In this document: piece by piece, positions 10,570-23,315 of the stretch
Layout: every line of letters begins with the position of its first letter
Position numbering within the stretch: position 1 is the first letter of the stretch
Assembly (NCBI GenBank): GCA_023055505.1
Contig: JALIRH010000008.1
Location: 372,001-436,000 of the forward strand
Reading direction: 5' to 3'
From: Callipepla californica brunnescens
Taxonomy: Eukaryota; Chordata; Aves; Galliformes; Odontophoridae
Length of the DNA: 64,000 nucleotides
Position numbers and translations under genes: made by a program
The notes under the pieces: model-generated
Told to the model about the DNA's origin: nothing
Databases searched by the model: none
The model's input: the letters and a program-made list of their open reading frames with translations, nothing else

Positions 10570-12290
10570 CCTGTTGACCCGGAATATATGCTTAAACAAA
10601 AGTGTTTTCATTAAAGCACTTCATGTGGGAGGTGCTCTTGTTCACTAGGGGAAGTTCCATATTGCTGCTTGTCTATCACAAGTTGATATCTGTAAGAAAC
10701 ACTGTTGATGCTTGTGGTTCCTTGAATCGAGTCCCAGAAATGTGGCATTCCTGCTGCTTGTGACCAGATCGTCAGTTCAACATAGGGCCTCTGGTCCCAT
10801 CTGGAGGCCCCAGGAGAACTAACATCCCCTGTTACACCATGAACTTCCCTAGGTCCAGATCTTTTACCTCAGATGGCTCAGGCATTGTAGCCCAATACAC
10901 CTGCGGAAGCTTTTTTTTTTTTTTTTAGTTAGGGACTATGAAGTCCTCTAAATTCTAGGTTTTGGTAGGCATTTGTTGGATTACTTGTACTCCTGATTTT
11001 CTGGGAGCACTTTGAAATTTCTGATCATACCATAGTTGTTTCCGTAGTTGGAGTAGAATGTGATTAGGCTGCCCATAGATTTTAGCAAAGGCAACCACAG
11101 CCCATACTAAATCATTAAACATCTGTTTTTGGGACACCCACGTGGGGCCCAATCAGGGTGCCCATGGGGCAGCCTTCTTAAAGGGGTTCAGTATGGAAAC
11201 TAGAGTTCCATTAAGCTGGGAAAGAGCCTGTTGCAAGACCAGGTATCTCATTCCCACCATGAATTTTTCTAAGTCTGGGCTCTCAAATGCTTCTGCATAT
11301 ATTGCTTCTGTCATGCAGAGCTCTTGAATATAGGTCTGAAGGTCCTCCATAGAGGACCATAAACCTGTGTATAATGTGTACACCTGTTTGGTTTGTCCAG
11401 GCTAAATGGCAGGCTGCTACCAACCAATTATTGAGTGATTCTCATTGGTACATTGAATAGCAGCATATAATCTCTGCCTAAGGGCAGGATGCAATAGATG
11501 CTAATTTGGACATTTCTGTTCCATTAACCAGAACACTTTCTGCTCCTGAAGCCCACAACCTTAACAGTCAAGATGGTACAATTTCTCTAGGCTTCTGACA
11601 GAATCACTGCACTAAGGCCATTAATTCATTTTCTGTATACAGACAAGTTGTTACATACAGATGTGTCTGAGCAGGGGGATACTGATCAGGAGCAATCCTG
11701 CTGGCCTATTCTGTATTGTTTTTTCATTTTCTGAGTTGTTATGGGATGGATCTTGAAAAGATCCATTGTGGATGGGGCTTCATGATCCACTTTACGTGGT
11801 TGGTCTTCCAGATCACCCATAGATTCAGAAAACTGGGTGTCAACTACTGAGATACTACATAATTGTTTTAGAAGGAAATTTATGTTGTTTCTTCACTGTT
11901 AATGTATCCAGTTGTTCCAGTTTCTCAATTCAATCATGCAATACCTGATTTTCATTTTTTAAGTTATTAGCTGTTGTTTCCATTTGATTTAAAGTCATGA
12001 ATAGAGACCATGCAACAGTAGATATGGCTAGCTGGCATGCTTTTGTAATCAGTATATCCTTGCCCAATCCATTGAAATAGTCCATTATGCAGGACAGAAA
12101 GAAAATATCTCCTATAACTCACAGGGGATGCAATTTTTCAATTATAATAGCTAATCCATAAAATGGTGATCCCAGAAATCCTGGGATCTGACCTGGAGCG
12201 GTCTGTTTTAGGGGGGGGGAATAATGTTTTCCACCTGCCCCATTTAAAGATGTTCCACAGAAAAAGAACATTTTGTGATGTTCATGCCTG
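10570..12290 (-). pseudogene. Degraded gag of the family 3 (ERV-L-like) retrovirus
   Basis: Minus-strand frames repeat the gag at 25016-26026: GLWSSMEDLQTYIQELCMTE (about 11300-11365) against GLWSSMEDLRTYIRELGMRE, and MFNDLVWAVVAFAKIYGQP (about 11065-11125) against MFNDLIRAGVAFVKINGQP. The gag end continues left to a RPYVELTIW motif near 10765, matching the start of the protease region. To the right, 11860-12200 holds an extra segment absent from the 25-26 kb copy, with MTLNQMETTANNLKNENQ and IEKLEQLDTL: a heptad-like coiled coil, broken by one stop. No LTR flanks it. Many stops and frameshifts; both edges approximate. Confidence 0.85.
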
Positions 12291-15159
12291 CCAGGTCATG
12301 AACAGGTTGTTGCCATTGTTTTCTTCTTCTTTTTTTCCGTAGACCCATCTGTTATCTCCATACCCTTTCCCTGCTCCACTCCAGCCACATTGCCACCAAC
12401 AGTGCCATTTTGTTTTTGGTTTTTTTTTCTTCCTTCCCTCTCTCCCTCTTCTTTGTTTCCTTGTGTTCCTGTCACAGATAACACCGTGACAGCTGGCATC
12501 ATGTGGGTACCAGGAACTTTCCAGCACAACCAATGTGCTTCCCTTGTGCTGTTTTGTTAGACAGTGTTACTGAAACACTGTATGCAGTCTGGTAACCATT
12601 TGTAACTAACATATGAAATGGAGAAAAATTGTCCCTTGAGCAACAGCACAGTGCAGATGCTGACACATAATAAATATCCCCAGGTGACAAGCAACAGCAT
12701 CACTTGCTTGCACTGCAATGGAAAAAGGTTGCAAAGGCTCTGCTGGACCACTTTAGAGCATCCAGCACTAGGTCTTGTTGTGGGGTGATGATTTAAAGTT
12801 CAGTTTCGCAGGGGGAAAACTACTTCTGCCTACTTTCTCCCCCTTAAGTGGGAGGAGATTACAGTATCCTTGGGAAATGTTTTATTAATTGTCCTAGTGT
12901 TCGCTTTGAAACCCGTGTGTCTTTTCCAGTGATGCTACAGATGTGGGATGAGGAGGTGGCAGTGCTGGATGCAGCCCAGACAATGAAGGTGCAGCCAGCA
13001 GCCTTAGTCCTGTCTCAGCAGAGCTGGGAGCTGTAAAAATCCTATGTTCCCTTTGCACCCATTGTGCACCCACCAGGTCCCTTTGTTCTTTTTTCTACAC
13101 TTTATTCTCCTTTCCGCTTATAAATTATGCATGGCTTCATAGGAAATTTGAATTGATCAAGCAGTAATAGGATTAATGAAAGTGATGTTCTCCCATTCAA
13201 TTTGTGAAACAGCAGGCTATACGGAGATGAAAAAAGTATCTGAAAGTAATATTAAGTACAAATAACATGGCACTGGTTAGGTTATGCTTTCAATATATAC
13301 ATTTTTCTGTGATTTTTTTTTTAAATCTAAAACTCTGTCAGACAAAAGAAAAGCAAGTACTTCAGAAGTGCTTCAGAATGAAAAGCCTTGTGAAAAATAC
13401 TTAACAAATTACTCCAATTAAAAAAAAAAAAAAAGAAATTGGTTTTCTAATCATTTGAAATGTGTTGGTGATAAATGATCTAAAATGACCCTAACCCCTT
13501 CATATTGAAAGTCTCTTAGGCTTTCAAAATCAGAAGAAACTCTTTGCAGAGTATGACATTCTAGCAAATTTCAAAACCCTTGTTCCTCTTCTGCTATTCA
13601 GGCAAGCATACTTCCTTGGAGAACTTGTTCTCAGAAACTAGTATAAGTAATATGAGAATAACACTGAGTAGTAACTGAAAAGAATTTACTGTTCTAAGAC
13701 TTCACTCCAGACAATTACAATACTGTGAAGAAACAGCCATGAGGCCTTTGGCAGCAAACCAGTAAAACACTGACTTTCTTGTTCTCTCTAACCTTTCATA
13801 AATCATTTTTAAAATAAATATTGCACACGTGGAAAACTGCAACTGCTCAGAAATTACAATGACAAGCAAATATAGTCTTAATGCACAAACAAAATCAGCC
13901 ACGCAAATGTTTTTTTCCCCCCTGCTGGCTGGCCCTTTTTGTCACTCTAGAGAGAAGAGGCTATGATCTTAAAGATGTCTGAAAACAGATAAAGATACAA
14001 TTTCAAGAACTGCACAGATTTTCTATTCACTCCCTTTTACGAAGGACAGAAAGCGCAAACTCAAATTCGCCCAAATATAAGATGCCCTGTTGCTTTTCCA
14101 TAGCACAGTGGATCATAGGCATCACTAAGCCACATCATCGATCCTGTTGAACGTTGCCTTTAAGCACATTAAACAGACTATCAAGAGTGAAGACCAACAA
14201 ACTTGCAATGGCAATATAAAACCATTAACTGTAGGAGTTCTGAAGCTGATATGTCCATGAAAAAGGAGGTGACCAATTCACAGCCCCCCAAGGCCAACCC
14301 AGTCTGTTCCATATCACCAAGCTCAGTGCTTCTCACATGTGACGAGATATATGGGCATAACACATCAAGGAGAAATTTCACTGGAATGCTGAGGCCCAGG
14401 AGGAAAATCCAAGCTGCTAAATTCAAGGTGAATTTTCCTGCCATTTCAATAGCAACAAAAGAAATAACTTGTCAAACATAAATCAGTTGCTGCTTTGGTT
14501 ACTACTTAAATCCTGCAGCTGCTGTTGGTAGTTGTTTACTGAGAAAGCTCTTAAAAAGGTGGTCTACAGGATTCCCATTGGACTTACAGGCATATTCAAC
14601 ATGATCAATAGCTGTACGCCTGAGTGAACCTGGTACAGTAAGGGCTGTCCTGTAACAACGCTCAAGGGCTGGTGTGTGGAAGCTCCACACTAGATTGGGT
14701 ACAGACTTCCTCAGTCACCACAGATGGGAACACAAGACATTGAGACAGAGATACGAATAATTGGAACATTTCTTGTAATTACTTTAAAATCTGTTCAGTA
14801 TGTGACGGTAAAGAACAAAACAAACATCAGTGCAACACTTCCTTAAAACACTGCACTGTTAATAGCTAAGAAACAAAATCACACAGCAAGAAAATACTTA
14901 AGGAGACCCTTCTTAATTGTAGTTGACTCCCTCCTTAATGTTTCAACTTCAAAATACTGTGTCAAATTTGTTGTATTTACCAAAGACAGGTAAATTTATC
15001 CAGAGTAAGGCTATGTTTTTTCTTTTGTTTTTACATCTTCCTCCTTGTGATATATTTCTGAAGTTCCCCTTCCAGCAGCTGCTGTACCAGTTAGTATACA
15101 GTTTTACTATATTACTCAGCCTTAATCCTCCCTGCTGTAACTTGACCATTCATAGTGAA
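12291..15159 (+). other. Glypican intron, mostly unique
   Basis: A pyrimidine-rich stretch at 12320-12470 may be a leader remnant of the adjacent gag relic, but this is unproven. A-runs at about 13419-13434. Short overlapping frames around 14181-14481 show no recognisable domain. Confidence 0.6.
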
Positions 15160-15345
15160 TGAAAAAAATTCTGAAAGAGCGGTCAGGTGCTGGAATGGGC
15201 TGCCCAGGGAGATGATGGAGTCACCCATCAAGAAACATGTTCAAGAAACATGTAGATGTGGTACTGAGGGACATGTTTTCGTGGCAGGGGGACAATTGGA
15301 CAAGGTGATGATCTTGGAGGTCTCTTCCAACCTTGGTGATTCTAG
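15160..15345 (+). repeat. CR1 LINE 3' end
   Basis: GGTCAGGTGCTGGAATGGGC, CTGCCCAGGGAG, and GATCTTGGAGGTCTCTTCCA at the right form the CR1 3' UTR with its tail just before 15345. 5'-truncated copy under 200 bp. Confidence 0.85.
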
Positions 15346-18149
15346 GAAAACAGAAAAAGTCTGGGAGATGAACATGTCCTTAATTTGTATCTGCTGTACC
15401 TATGCTGTTAGAAATGATATATCCTCATGAGACTTGGTGCCTGATCTGGAGAATCTTTTTTGCTTCCATTATTCATCTGTTCTATTATTCATCTGTTGAA
15501 TGTACTCAGTGTCATCCCTGGTAGAACAGTCCTGAGTCCAGGTAAAACATTTGGTTGTGATTTTGACATCAATATGCAGACAGAGATACTTTTCAAGCTG
15601 GAAAACTGTAACTACCCTATGCTGGAGCTATAATAGTGTCAACCAAAGTTTGAGTATTACTAAAACTGACAGGAAGGGAAAATTTAACTAATGTGTATTG
15701 GAGGTAGAAAGAGATGGAGGAAGGGAAAGAAGGAGGGAGCAGAGAAGTGCGACCTTCTGGAGCAAAATGCTAGATGCATTCTTAGCTGTTACCAAGAGGT
15801 TGGCATTATCCGACTCAGATGATGATAATGTGGAGTACTGATCTTGTAAGAGATAACAGTTCCCATAAATAGTTATTCTGCAGTAATCAGCAGTGGACAT
15901 GCAGGTGAAAGACTTTCATCTCTTAACAAAGTCAGCTGGCTCTAATCCCTGGCTGCTGCTGTGCAGACCATGGTGGAACTGTCTTCTGGCACTCAAACAA
16001 GGGAGGGAAAAAAAGAAAATGTCTTATACTTTTCTCACATGATGGAATATACCATGGAGTGTTCCTTTGCCCAGTTTGGTTCAGCCTTCCTGGCTCTGTC
16101 CCCTCCAAGATCCTCATGTTCCCTCAAGCCCTCTTCACTGGCAGGAGCATAGAAAACACTGAGAAACTGAAATGTCATTGGGTTTGTGCAGGACTGCTCA
16201 GAAGCAACTAAACCATCAACATAGCTTTCCTCCTGAAGACAAAACACAGCATCATACCAGACACTATGAAAGAAATAAATTCTGTCACAGCTGAAATCAG
16301 GACACACACAGATGTACAGCCTTCCATCCAGATGCAGCACAGCTGTGTTTGCGGCACCACTGTATCTGGCAAGTCTGGCCCAGAACACCTGTAACTGCCA
16401 TACTGCTGAAGCTGACCACAGGCACTGTTCTTGTATTAGCCCCATATTTCTCACAGTAACCCAAGGGAAGCAGTTTCTATTGCTTACTGACTTGCAAGGC
16501 TAACTGGCCTGCTGTCATCTGCTGATATATCCAGCCAGCTATTCGTTTCCTGTCTTAAAATGCAGTTCAAATAATTTCCCCATAGTTATTTTTCTAGCTA
16601 TTTTCTACCTTTTTTGTCTCAATTTCTTTTATACCTTTTCCATTGCTTTGCCTTCCTCCAACTTCATATTCATCTAAATCTCTTTTTGTTGTTTTTGTTA
16701 ATTTTCTTATCCTTTCACAAAATTAAATTCTCCACCAGGCACTTGTCCCACTCCAATCGGAATTATGTTTGTGCTTTATAAAAACGTATAGAGACTGTTG
16801 CTTCCACAAAAGGAAACTATGTCACATTTTCTTCTGAGAATAAAAAAAAAAATCATGAAATTAAAATGATATAGCAAATGACAACAAAAAGAACCAATGG
16901 CATACTCCATACATCACAGTAACATCAGCAATTCAAATCAAACCATCTTATTAAAAGAAGTGTCTAACAGAAAGGCTAAGACATAAGGAAAAGCCACAGC
17001 AGCGAGCATGGGTAGCTTCTTGTAAAGGACTGATTGACTAACCACAAGTGTACACATATTTGACTACTGCTGGGCAAGAACAAGCTAAAGCATCTTCCAG
17101 CAGGGGCATAATGATGGATGGCAACATCCCAGTTCATTCTTTATTATACAAGTGCTCCTCTGACTGTCTTCCTGTACACGCCATTTCCCTGTTGCCTTCT
17201 GCCACATAAGGTAGCCAGACTTTTCAATCCCAGCCACAAGTGCCTCATACTCATCTCTCCAGCAGCAGCCCTGACTCCTCTCTTCTCAGGTCTCTGCAGA
17301 CTGCCCAGGGCTCCCAGGAAGCCCATTCAGGCCTATAGGGCATGTTGACAACAGCACTTAGATGCACTCACTGCGCTGCCGTACCCTACAGAAACAACTG
17401 AAATCCCAGTAACAAACACCCACATGAGGCGAGCATTATAGAATGTCCTGCTTCTGACCACGTGCAACTTCAGCTGGCTTCTGGGTGGGGTGCTACTATA
17501 GCCCAACCTAAGGCATGTACTTACTGCCAAATTCTGCACTGCCTGCCACTTGCCACATGCCAACATATGTTCATATCTACAACTCTGCGCTTCCCTAAAA
17601 CTACAGAGAACAAACCAGAGAAGTGATTCGCATGATACATACATTTTTAAAAGTACAATAAAGTGCTCTCTCCTACCACCCTCAACATCAGTATCTGCAG
17701 TAGTAAGTATTTTCTAGGGGACTCAACAGCAGCTGGACACTTCTGGGACATGAGGATTCAGATGTTTACATGACTCAAAAACGCACAAACTTTAAGCCTG
17801 CTACGAGCAGAAACCTGTGTTTGATTGGAGAATGCAAACTATGTGGTCTCTCAGAAAAAGATGGTGTAAATTAGGATAGAAGAGGCTCGTAAAAGAAACA
17901 GAATGGAACTACTGCTACAATCAAAAAGAACAGGGGCACTTGACATTGTAAAAGAGGAGCTTTGGCAGAGGTCCTAGCGACTGTTAGTAATTCAGATGAA
18001 ACGTGCATAACTATCATAATATGTTCAGACTCTATGCTGTCTTGAAAATCCAATCTTTTATGACATCTCTAGTTAATAATGTAGACAGACATACACCTGA
18101 TGGAGCATCTTCCTAGGTACATGTCATATTTTGTTCCTCTTGAAGGTAT
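15346..18149 (+). other. Glypican intron, nothing recognised
   Basis: No exon, RNA gene or clear repeat. Longest frame is a 139-codon minus-strand frame at 16035-16454 with no familiar motif. Confidence 0.6.
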
Positions 18150-18530
18150 TGTAGAGTGAATACCCAAATGAATAGTACCCTGCAGTGTGATGACCCAAAA
18201 CGAATAGCATCCAAACAAGTATAATTAAGATGGACAGTATATTTTTTGGAAGGATTATCCAGATGATATAAAGACACCCAACAAATTAGGAAGGGCTCAC
18301 TTGCCACCTAAGGTCAAGGCTCACCTGGAACACCACATGTGAGGAATCTCCAACAAGAGATCATTCCTAGTGGTATAGCCCTTAAATGAGGTCTGGGAGA
18401 GGTGGAGCCAGACTCCACCCCTTCTGGTCACACAGGTGAATTGTTCTCACCTGTGCTCCTGCGGCTGATTCAGTGCTCGTCTCAGGTGATCAATCAGCAG
18501 TTCAGGCTGTAATTCAACAGTTCCCATACA
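18150..18530 (-). repeat. Family 3 LTR, solo, divergent copy
   Basis: TGTAGAGTGAATACCC at left to CAGTTCCCATACA at right, 381 bp, aligning with 26101-26449. The sense strand is minus, where TTTAAGGGC (from GCCCTTAAATG near 18382) matches the TATA-like position of the other copies. Internal part GGAGCCAGACTCCACCCC is nearly invariant among copies. No matching target duplication (GGTAT against GTCTG), and no retroviral coding sequence on either side. Confidence 0.85.
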
Positions 18531-19605
18531 GTCTGATAAAAACAGAACTAGAAATTATTCTTTTAAAACATTTTTTTAACAACCAATGTCATGAAAGCTT
18601 CTTTTTATTTCAGTGTTTTGGTTATTTTTTTTTTTAATTCAAAGAGAGGTACTGTTCTTATGTACTTTTCCCCTTCAAAACTGAAACTAATTTTGTATTG
18701 AGTACAGTGAAAAGCTGACATAACAGATCTTAAAACATGGAACCAATCTAGTAACATCTACTGTTCAAACAGGCAAGTCTTCTATTGGCAACTAAATAGT
18801 TAAAGAAAAAAGGAAAAGAAAAAAAAACAATCTAAAACAATTGTATGGTCTTTTTCACTTCACTGGAGGTAGCTTGTATGGCTGACTGTAAGCTATTCAG
18901 TGCTATCAAACATCAAACACTCCCACAGCTAGATGCCTTGCAATGAATGACAGGCAATCTAGCAGCCAATATGCTAGAGATGCATTTTTTTCCAGAGTCT
19001 AGACCCCAGCCCAGCAACACTTCATTATTTGATGCCTTGTTAAGGAAGGAAGAAAAGAAGAAACAGTGAATAGTGTGCTAATAGTCAGCACATCAACAGC
19101 CATCCTGAGTACTGTTATTTCTATATTATCCCAACTGCTGACTCATACCACGTTTATGTCCTTCATATTCCAACTGTAATAATGGTTGAAAGGAAATGAA
19201 AGAGCTGACACCAAAATCATATTCCAAGCAAGAGTGCTCAGTGAAATTATGACTGTTACCTTGGCAGGTCTATGATTATGGTTTCAGTAGAACTTCAGTT
19301 CTGTACCTCATATCATGCTAATAGACAGATACTGGCACCCAGATCTCTTAATATAACAACAGAGTAATTTTACATGGGTCATGACTTCCTTTTTTTTTTT
19401 TTTAATTAAAATTAATATTTTTAAGAATATATTTACACCCAGTATCAATGGTGTATCTTTGTTTATGTTAACAAAACAACAAAGAAGAGATAAAATATAC
19501 TTTTCATAAATTTATTGAAAGTTACTTCTTCTAATCCTGCCCCTTAAACAAAGATATGCAAATGGCAAAACAAGTTTCTCTATTTGGCTTTTTTTTTTTC
19601 CCATA
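18531..19605 (+). other. Glypican intron, nothing recognised
   Basis: AT-rich, with T-runs at about 18626 and 19390-19403. No supported feature. Confidence 0.6.
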
Positions 19606-19890
19606 GAAAAATAGAATCATTAATGTCAATAAGATCACTAAGCTCATTAAGATCACTGAGATCACTAAGACCACCAAGTCCAACCACTGACCCATCTCCA
19701 CCATGCTCTCTAAACCGTGTCCCTAAGTGTCCCATAACTTCTCACTCTAAAAGCTGGCTACTCTCTCTTGGCTTTATCTTTTTTAACCGATCCTTACTCT
19801 ACGTTTGGACGACTGGCTGGCCATGCAGTGTACATTACAGTATGCTCCCACAACTTAGATGGAACACCAGAATCATGCAAAATTTCATTT
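19606..19890 (-). repeat. CR1 LINE 3' end, degraded
   Basis: ATAGAATCATTAATG, with several AAGATCACT-like units expanded near the element's 3' tail, then CCACCAAGTCCAACCACTGA at about 19672-19691. This is the reversed CR1 3' end with a locally duplicated tail. Confidence 0.75.
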
Positions 19891-20095
19891 CTTTGGAACA
19901 TGCATGCATGAAAAATCTCCTGAAAGCATTTATCTAGATACTAGCTTAACATTTTTAAGACCACAAAGACATACGCTGGGTGAACACCTAATGTGTTCTC
20001 CAAAAGCACTTGGGAAATGAAACTAGACCAAACAATTTTATCTTGGTTGTAAGAGACAGAATGGTGCATGATCCCTCACAAAGACTGAAGCCTTT

Positions 20096-21233
20096 TGTAA
20101 GGTGAATAACCCAAAAGAATAGTATTTGCTGTGGTTTCAGGGTCCGAGTCGATTGCTCTCAGGCGGGGAAGCAAGATAGGACTCAATATGAGTGATCAGG
20201 CTTCAGTTTATTACCCAGACAGCCTTATTCTTATAGTGTTTAAGACAGGGGCATATAGAAAATATCACACAACCATTGGTAGAGAGCCTCGAGAAAAACA
20301 ACTTTAAAACAACTCCCAACAATTAACAGCAGTGAGAAACACATTCTGAAGAAGGCGACTTTTGATATCATCCCAATCCTAAGAAATGCAGGAATGCATC
20401 GGCGGCGGATGTGAAAGGCAGCGCCGGCAGGGTGTCCCCTGCTTCACAGTGCACTTTTCCACTCCCACTCGCCACAGACCATCTCCTGCTTTTACTTTTC
20501 TCGAGGTTCACACAGTGTAGTTTCCTTTGAGCACTGTATCAGCGTGGCCAGTGCATAACACAGAGCCCAAAGGGAACACCTGCTAGTTAAAGAGAATAGA
20601 CTATCAAGGACAGCTTACTCTAAAAAATACCTGTAGTTACAATTATCAGCAGTCCTGTAAGGCCTTCTTCACTGAAGGCAGGCTGAACAACATAATCACA
20701 GAAGTTTCCCATAGACGTCTTGGCAGCTTGGGTTGCTCAGCTGAAGCAGTTCATGTTTGCCTTGAGTTGTTTGTCACTTGGCCTGGGGACATTGTGACCT
20801 CCTATCAACATCTAGTACTTTTCTATGAGCATACAGTCTGTGCTGCCATGCAAACTATGCTCGTACATTTCACTGTGACCTCCCTGCTCCTGCAGCCATT
20901 CCCCAACAAGTATCCACAGAAAATAATGTGGAATATGGTATATTTAGCTTGTCTTATCTGGGTGGTATACAGACAACCAGTAAATAAAGAGAGATGTTGC
21001 AGATGGTTGAGGCTTGCCCAAAAACCCACAGGGGAAGGATCTCCAACAAGACACCCTTCCCCAGTGGTGCAGCACTTAAATAGGGTCTTGGTCTAGGAGA
21101 GTTGGAGCCAGACTCTACCCCTTCCAGTCACACAGGTACATTGCCTTCATCTGTGCTCCTGTGGCTGACTCAGTGCTCACTTCAGGTGATCAACCAGTTG
21201 TTCAGGCCATGATTCAACAGTTCCCTCCACACA
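20096..21233 (-). repeat. 3' LTR of element 1, interrupted
   Basis: Left part TGTAAGGTGAATAACC (20096-20126) and right part from AGTATCCACAG (20909) to CCTCCACACA (21233), together about 356 bp and alignable to the 349-bp 5' LTR. The gap is filled by a family 4 LTR. The internal side touches a purine tract on the minus strand. Confidence 0.9.
20127..20908 (-). repeat. Family 4 solo LTR inserted in the 3' LTR of element 1
   Basis: 782 bp with TG...CA ends on the plus strand (TGCTGTGGTTTCAGGG to GCCATTCCCCAACA), so the sense (minus) strand begins TGTTGGGGAATGGCTGCAGG. The sense strand has AATAAA at 20212-20207, about 80 bp from the 3' end, as expected for an R-U5 junction. Flanks AGTATT (20121-20126) and AGTATC (20909-20914) form a near-perfect 6-bp duplication, the length typical of class II (ERVK-like) elements. 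It is GC-richer than its host LTR. A younger insertion than element 1. Confidence 0.88.
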
Positions 21234-21245
21234 CTCCACCCCTTC
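21234..21245 (-). promoter_or_regulatory. Polypurine tract of element 1
   Basis: On the minus strand GAAGGGGTGGAG directly precedes TGTGTGGAGGGAACTG, the start of the 3' LTR. The same site in element 2 reads GAAGGGATGGAG (62952-62941). Confidence 0.85.
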
Positions 21246-21559
21246 ACAACATGAACCACTGATCAAGTTAACTATAGGGTGAGCCTTCCTTAATACAGAG
21301 ATCCAATATACTGCGACACTTATGTAATTGCCTGTTGCAAGGCATATCGATCTAATCTGGGTTGAGTGATGACCAGCATATGGCTCACGTTCTTCCTTGG
21401 GCCATTGCTCGGTGGTGTTTCATGGAAGCATGCGGTCATGTGGTGCAGGTCCATCCTATGTTCCATCAGTCCCAGGTAGACCATCACCAGATGTTGCACA
21501 TGATCTTACAGCAACTGTGGAACACTTCAGCAATATTTTGTTCCTTCCATCAATTCTGT

Positions 21560-22476
21560 AAACTGAGACTCACAGGGAATAACATAGGTGTTTCAAGGGT
21601 ACCAAGAGGAGAAGGACCGCCCTCGAGGGCAAGATACAGGCCGTATTCCTATCTTGGGTCAACACTTCAGCTTGTACAGGGGCATGCCCTGAACACCTGT
21701 ACCAAACCTTACTACTTACCCCATTATCGGTGCCCATAATTTGGATCCTAAGCAGGGAGGCCCATGTTGTTTGCAACATTTTCAAGGCACTGGGTCTGCC
21801 ATCTCTAGGTCTTTCATTCAGATCCCGCAGGGTTTCATGGAGACCCTTTGTCCACCCCTGCAGAGACTGAGAGTCGGTCGTCAGGGTAGCCTTGAGAATA
21901 CCATTATAACGCTCAATAAGGCCCGCCCCCGTTGGATTGTATGGCAGGTGGAATCGCCACTCGATGTTGTTCTCTCCTGCCCAGTGTTGTATCATTGCAC
22001 TCGTGAAGTGACTCCCTTGGCCATCAATCTTGTGAGCGCCTTGACGGTATATGCCTGGTTGGCTTTTGGTACTGGATAGGCCTGCATTAGCCCACTTGCG
22101 GTGTCGACACAGGTTAGGGCATATCTCGCCCCCTCAGATCGAGGATGGGGCCCAATATAATCACCCTGCCATTGCTGTAGAGGATTGTGTCCTCTAGCAA
22201 GATGGGCTGTTGTTTCACACAACGACCTCGGTCTCATCTTGGAGCAGGCGTCACCGTCTCGGAATTCTTGAGCAATGTTGGATAGTTGTACAGGCAGTCC
22301 CCGTGCTTGAGCAGCTGCCCACATGGTCTTCTGTCCAGCATGTCACAGCTTTTGGTGTAACCAGCAGGTGATGTTCTCAGATGGTGAATTCTCAACCCAT
22401 CTAACTCGGGCCAGTGTGTTGGCTTCATCATTTCCTGGTGACTGTAGGGGTCGGAGACCAGAAACGTGGTAGACAT
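21560..22476 (-). pseudogene. Integrase of element 1, frameshifted
   Basis: Zinc-binding region with WLHQKL then HAGQKTMW near 22315-22370 (one stop inside), followed by the core: QWQGDYIGPHPRSEG near 22145-22175 (first Asp), IDGQGSHFTS near 22010-22035 (second Asp), and GLIERYNGILK near 21890-21925 (catalytic Glu). The three acidic residues remain, but a frameshift separates the first from the others near 22000-22030. The C-terminal domain is short: about 102 codons present in element 2 (63240-63896) are missing after GTDNGVS, in frame. Non-functional relic. Confidence 0.9.
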
Positions 22477-23315
22477 GTACAGTTCTGTGTTTGACTGTAT
22501 TCCATATGTCTTACCACATATCTTTGCCCCAGATCAATCGGGAGTGGATAGCCCAGTCCTGGGTAGCCCACTGTGCGATCCAAAGAGTGAGCCCCCGGTA
22601 CACAGCCCAACTATCTGTGCAGATATTCAGGATATTGTCACCAGGTTCTTTGGTTACAACCATCCACACGGCCCACAGGTCTGCCCACTGGCTACTCTGA
22701 CCATCCCCCTCTTCAAACTAGATTGTGTCTGTAGCAGGATGGTATGCCACTGCTCTCCACTTGCTTGGGTTGCCCTTGCTGGACCCATCCGTGTACCAGG
22801 CATTTGCGGGAATGGGATATTTTCCTTCCTGGACAGGACTCTTCTGAGGCAGGGCAACCAAGGTTTGTTTTGGTGCATCACTGTGATACGTCGCTGGGCC
22901 TAGAATCTTTTGGAGTTCTTCTTTCAACAGTGAGGAAGACAGACTACTCCTCTGACTGAGATAGGCGACCCATCGTGCCACCGTCTGTGCCTGGGCCACC
23001 CCTGTCTTAGGAAGGCGGGTCAGATCTCCTACCCACCCCTGAATTGGAAGAGTGGTCTTAACTATGACCTTAGGCTGCCTGTGTTATTGTCTCTACCGCT
23101 TGTAATGCAGAATAGGCAGCCAATAGCTGTTTTTCAATCATACTATATCTTTCTTCTGCTCCATGCCAGACCTGAGACCAAAATCCAATGGTGGTCCAAA
23201 CAGAACTCTGACGTTGCCACAGGCCCCAGCCAAAGCCATCCTGAGTAACATGAACATCCAATTCAGCTGGGAGGGTAGGATCGAATATGCCCAATGCCTG
23301 GGCTTGTTTCACCAC
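22421..23315 (-). pseudogene. RNase H and connection domain of element 1
   Basis: Starting at 23315 is a degenerate connection domain (LDVHVTQDGFGWGLWQRQ). The RNase H core follows with AWYTDGSSKGNPSKW near 22770-22800 (first Asp), a CTDSWAVYRG motif near 22588-22617, and HVSGLRPLQSPGNDEA near 22425-22475 (the usual His of HVSGH reads Leu). Frameshifts and a stop break the frame between these blocks. Confidence 0.85.

Noticed and set aside
14181..14481. Overlapping 87- and 92-codon frames on opposite strands
   Set aside because: No motif on either strand; opposite-strand overlap suggests composition rather than coding.
16035..16454. 139-codon minus-strand frame
   Set aside because: No recognised motif, no splice context and no poly(A) signal at a sensible place; treated as chance.
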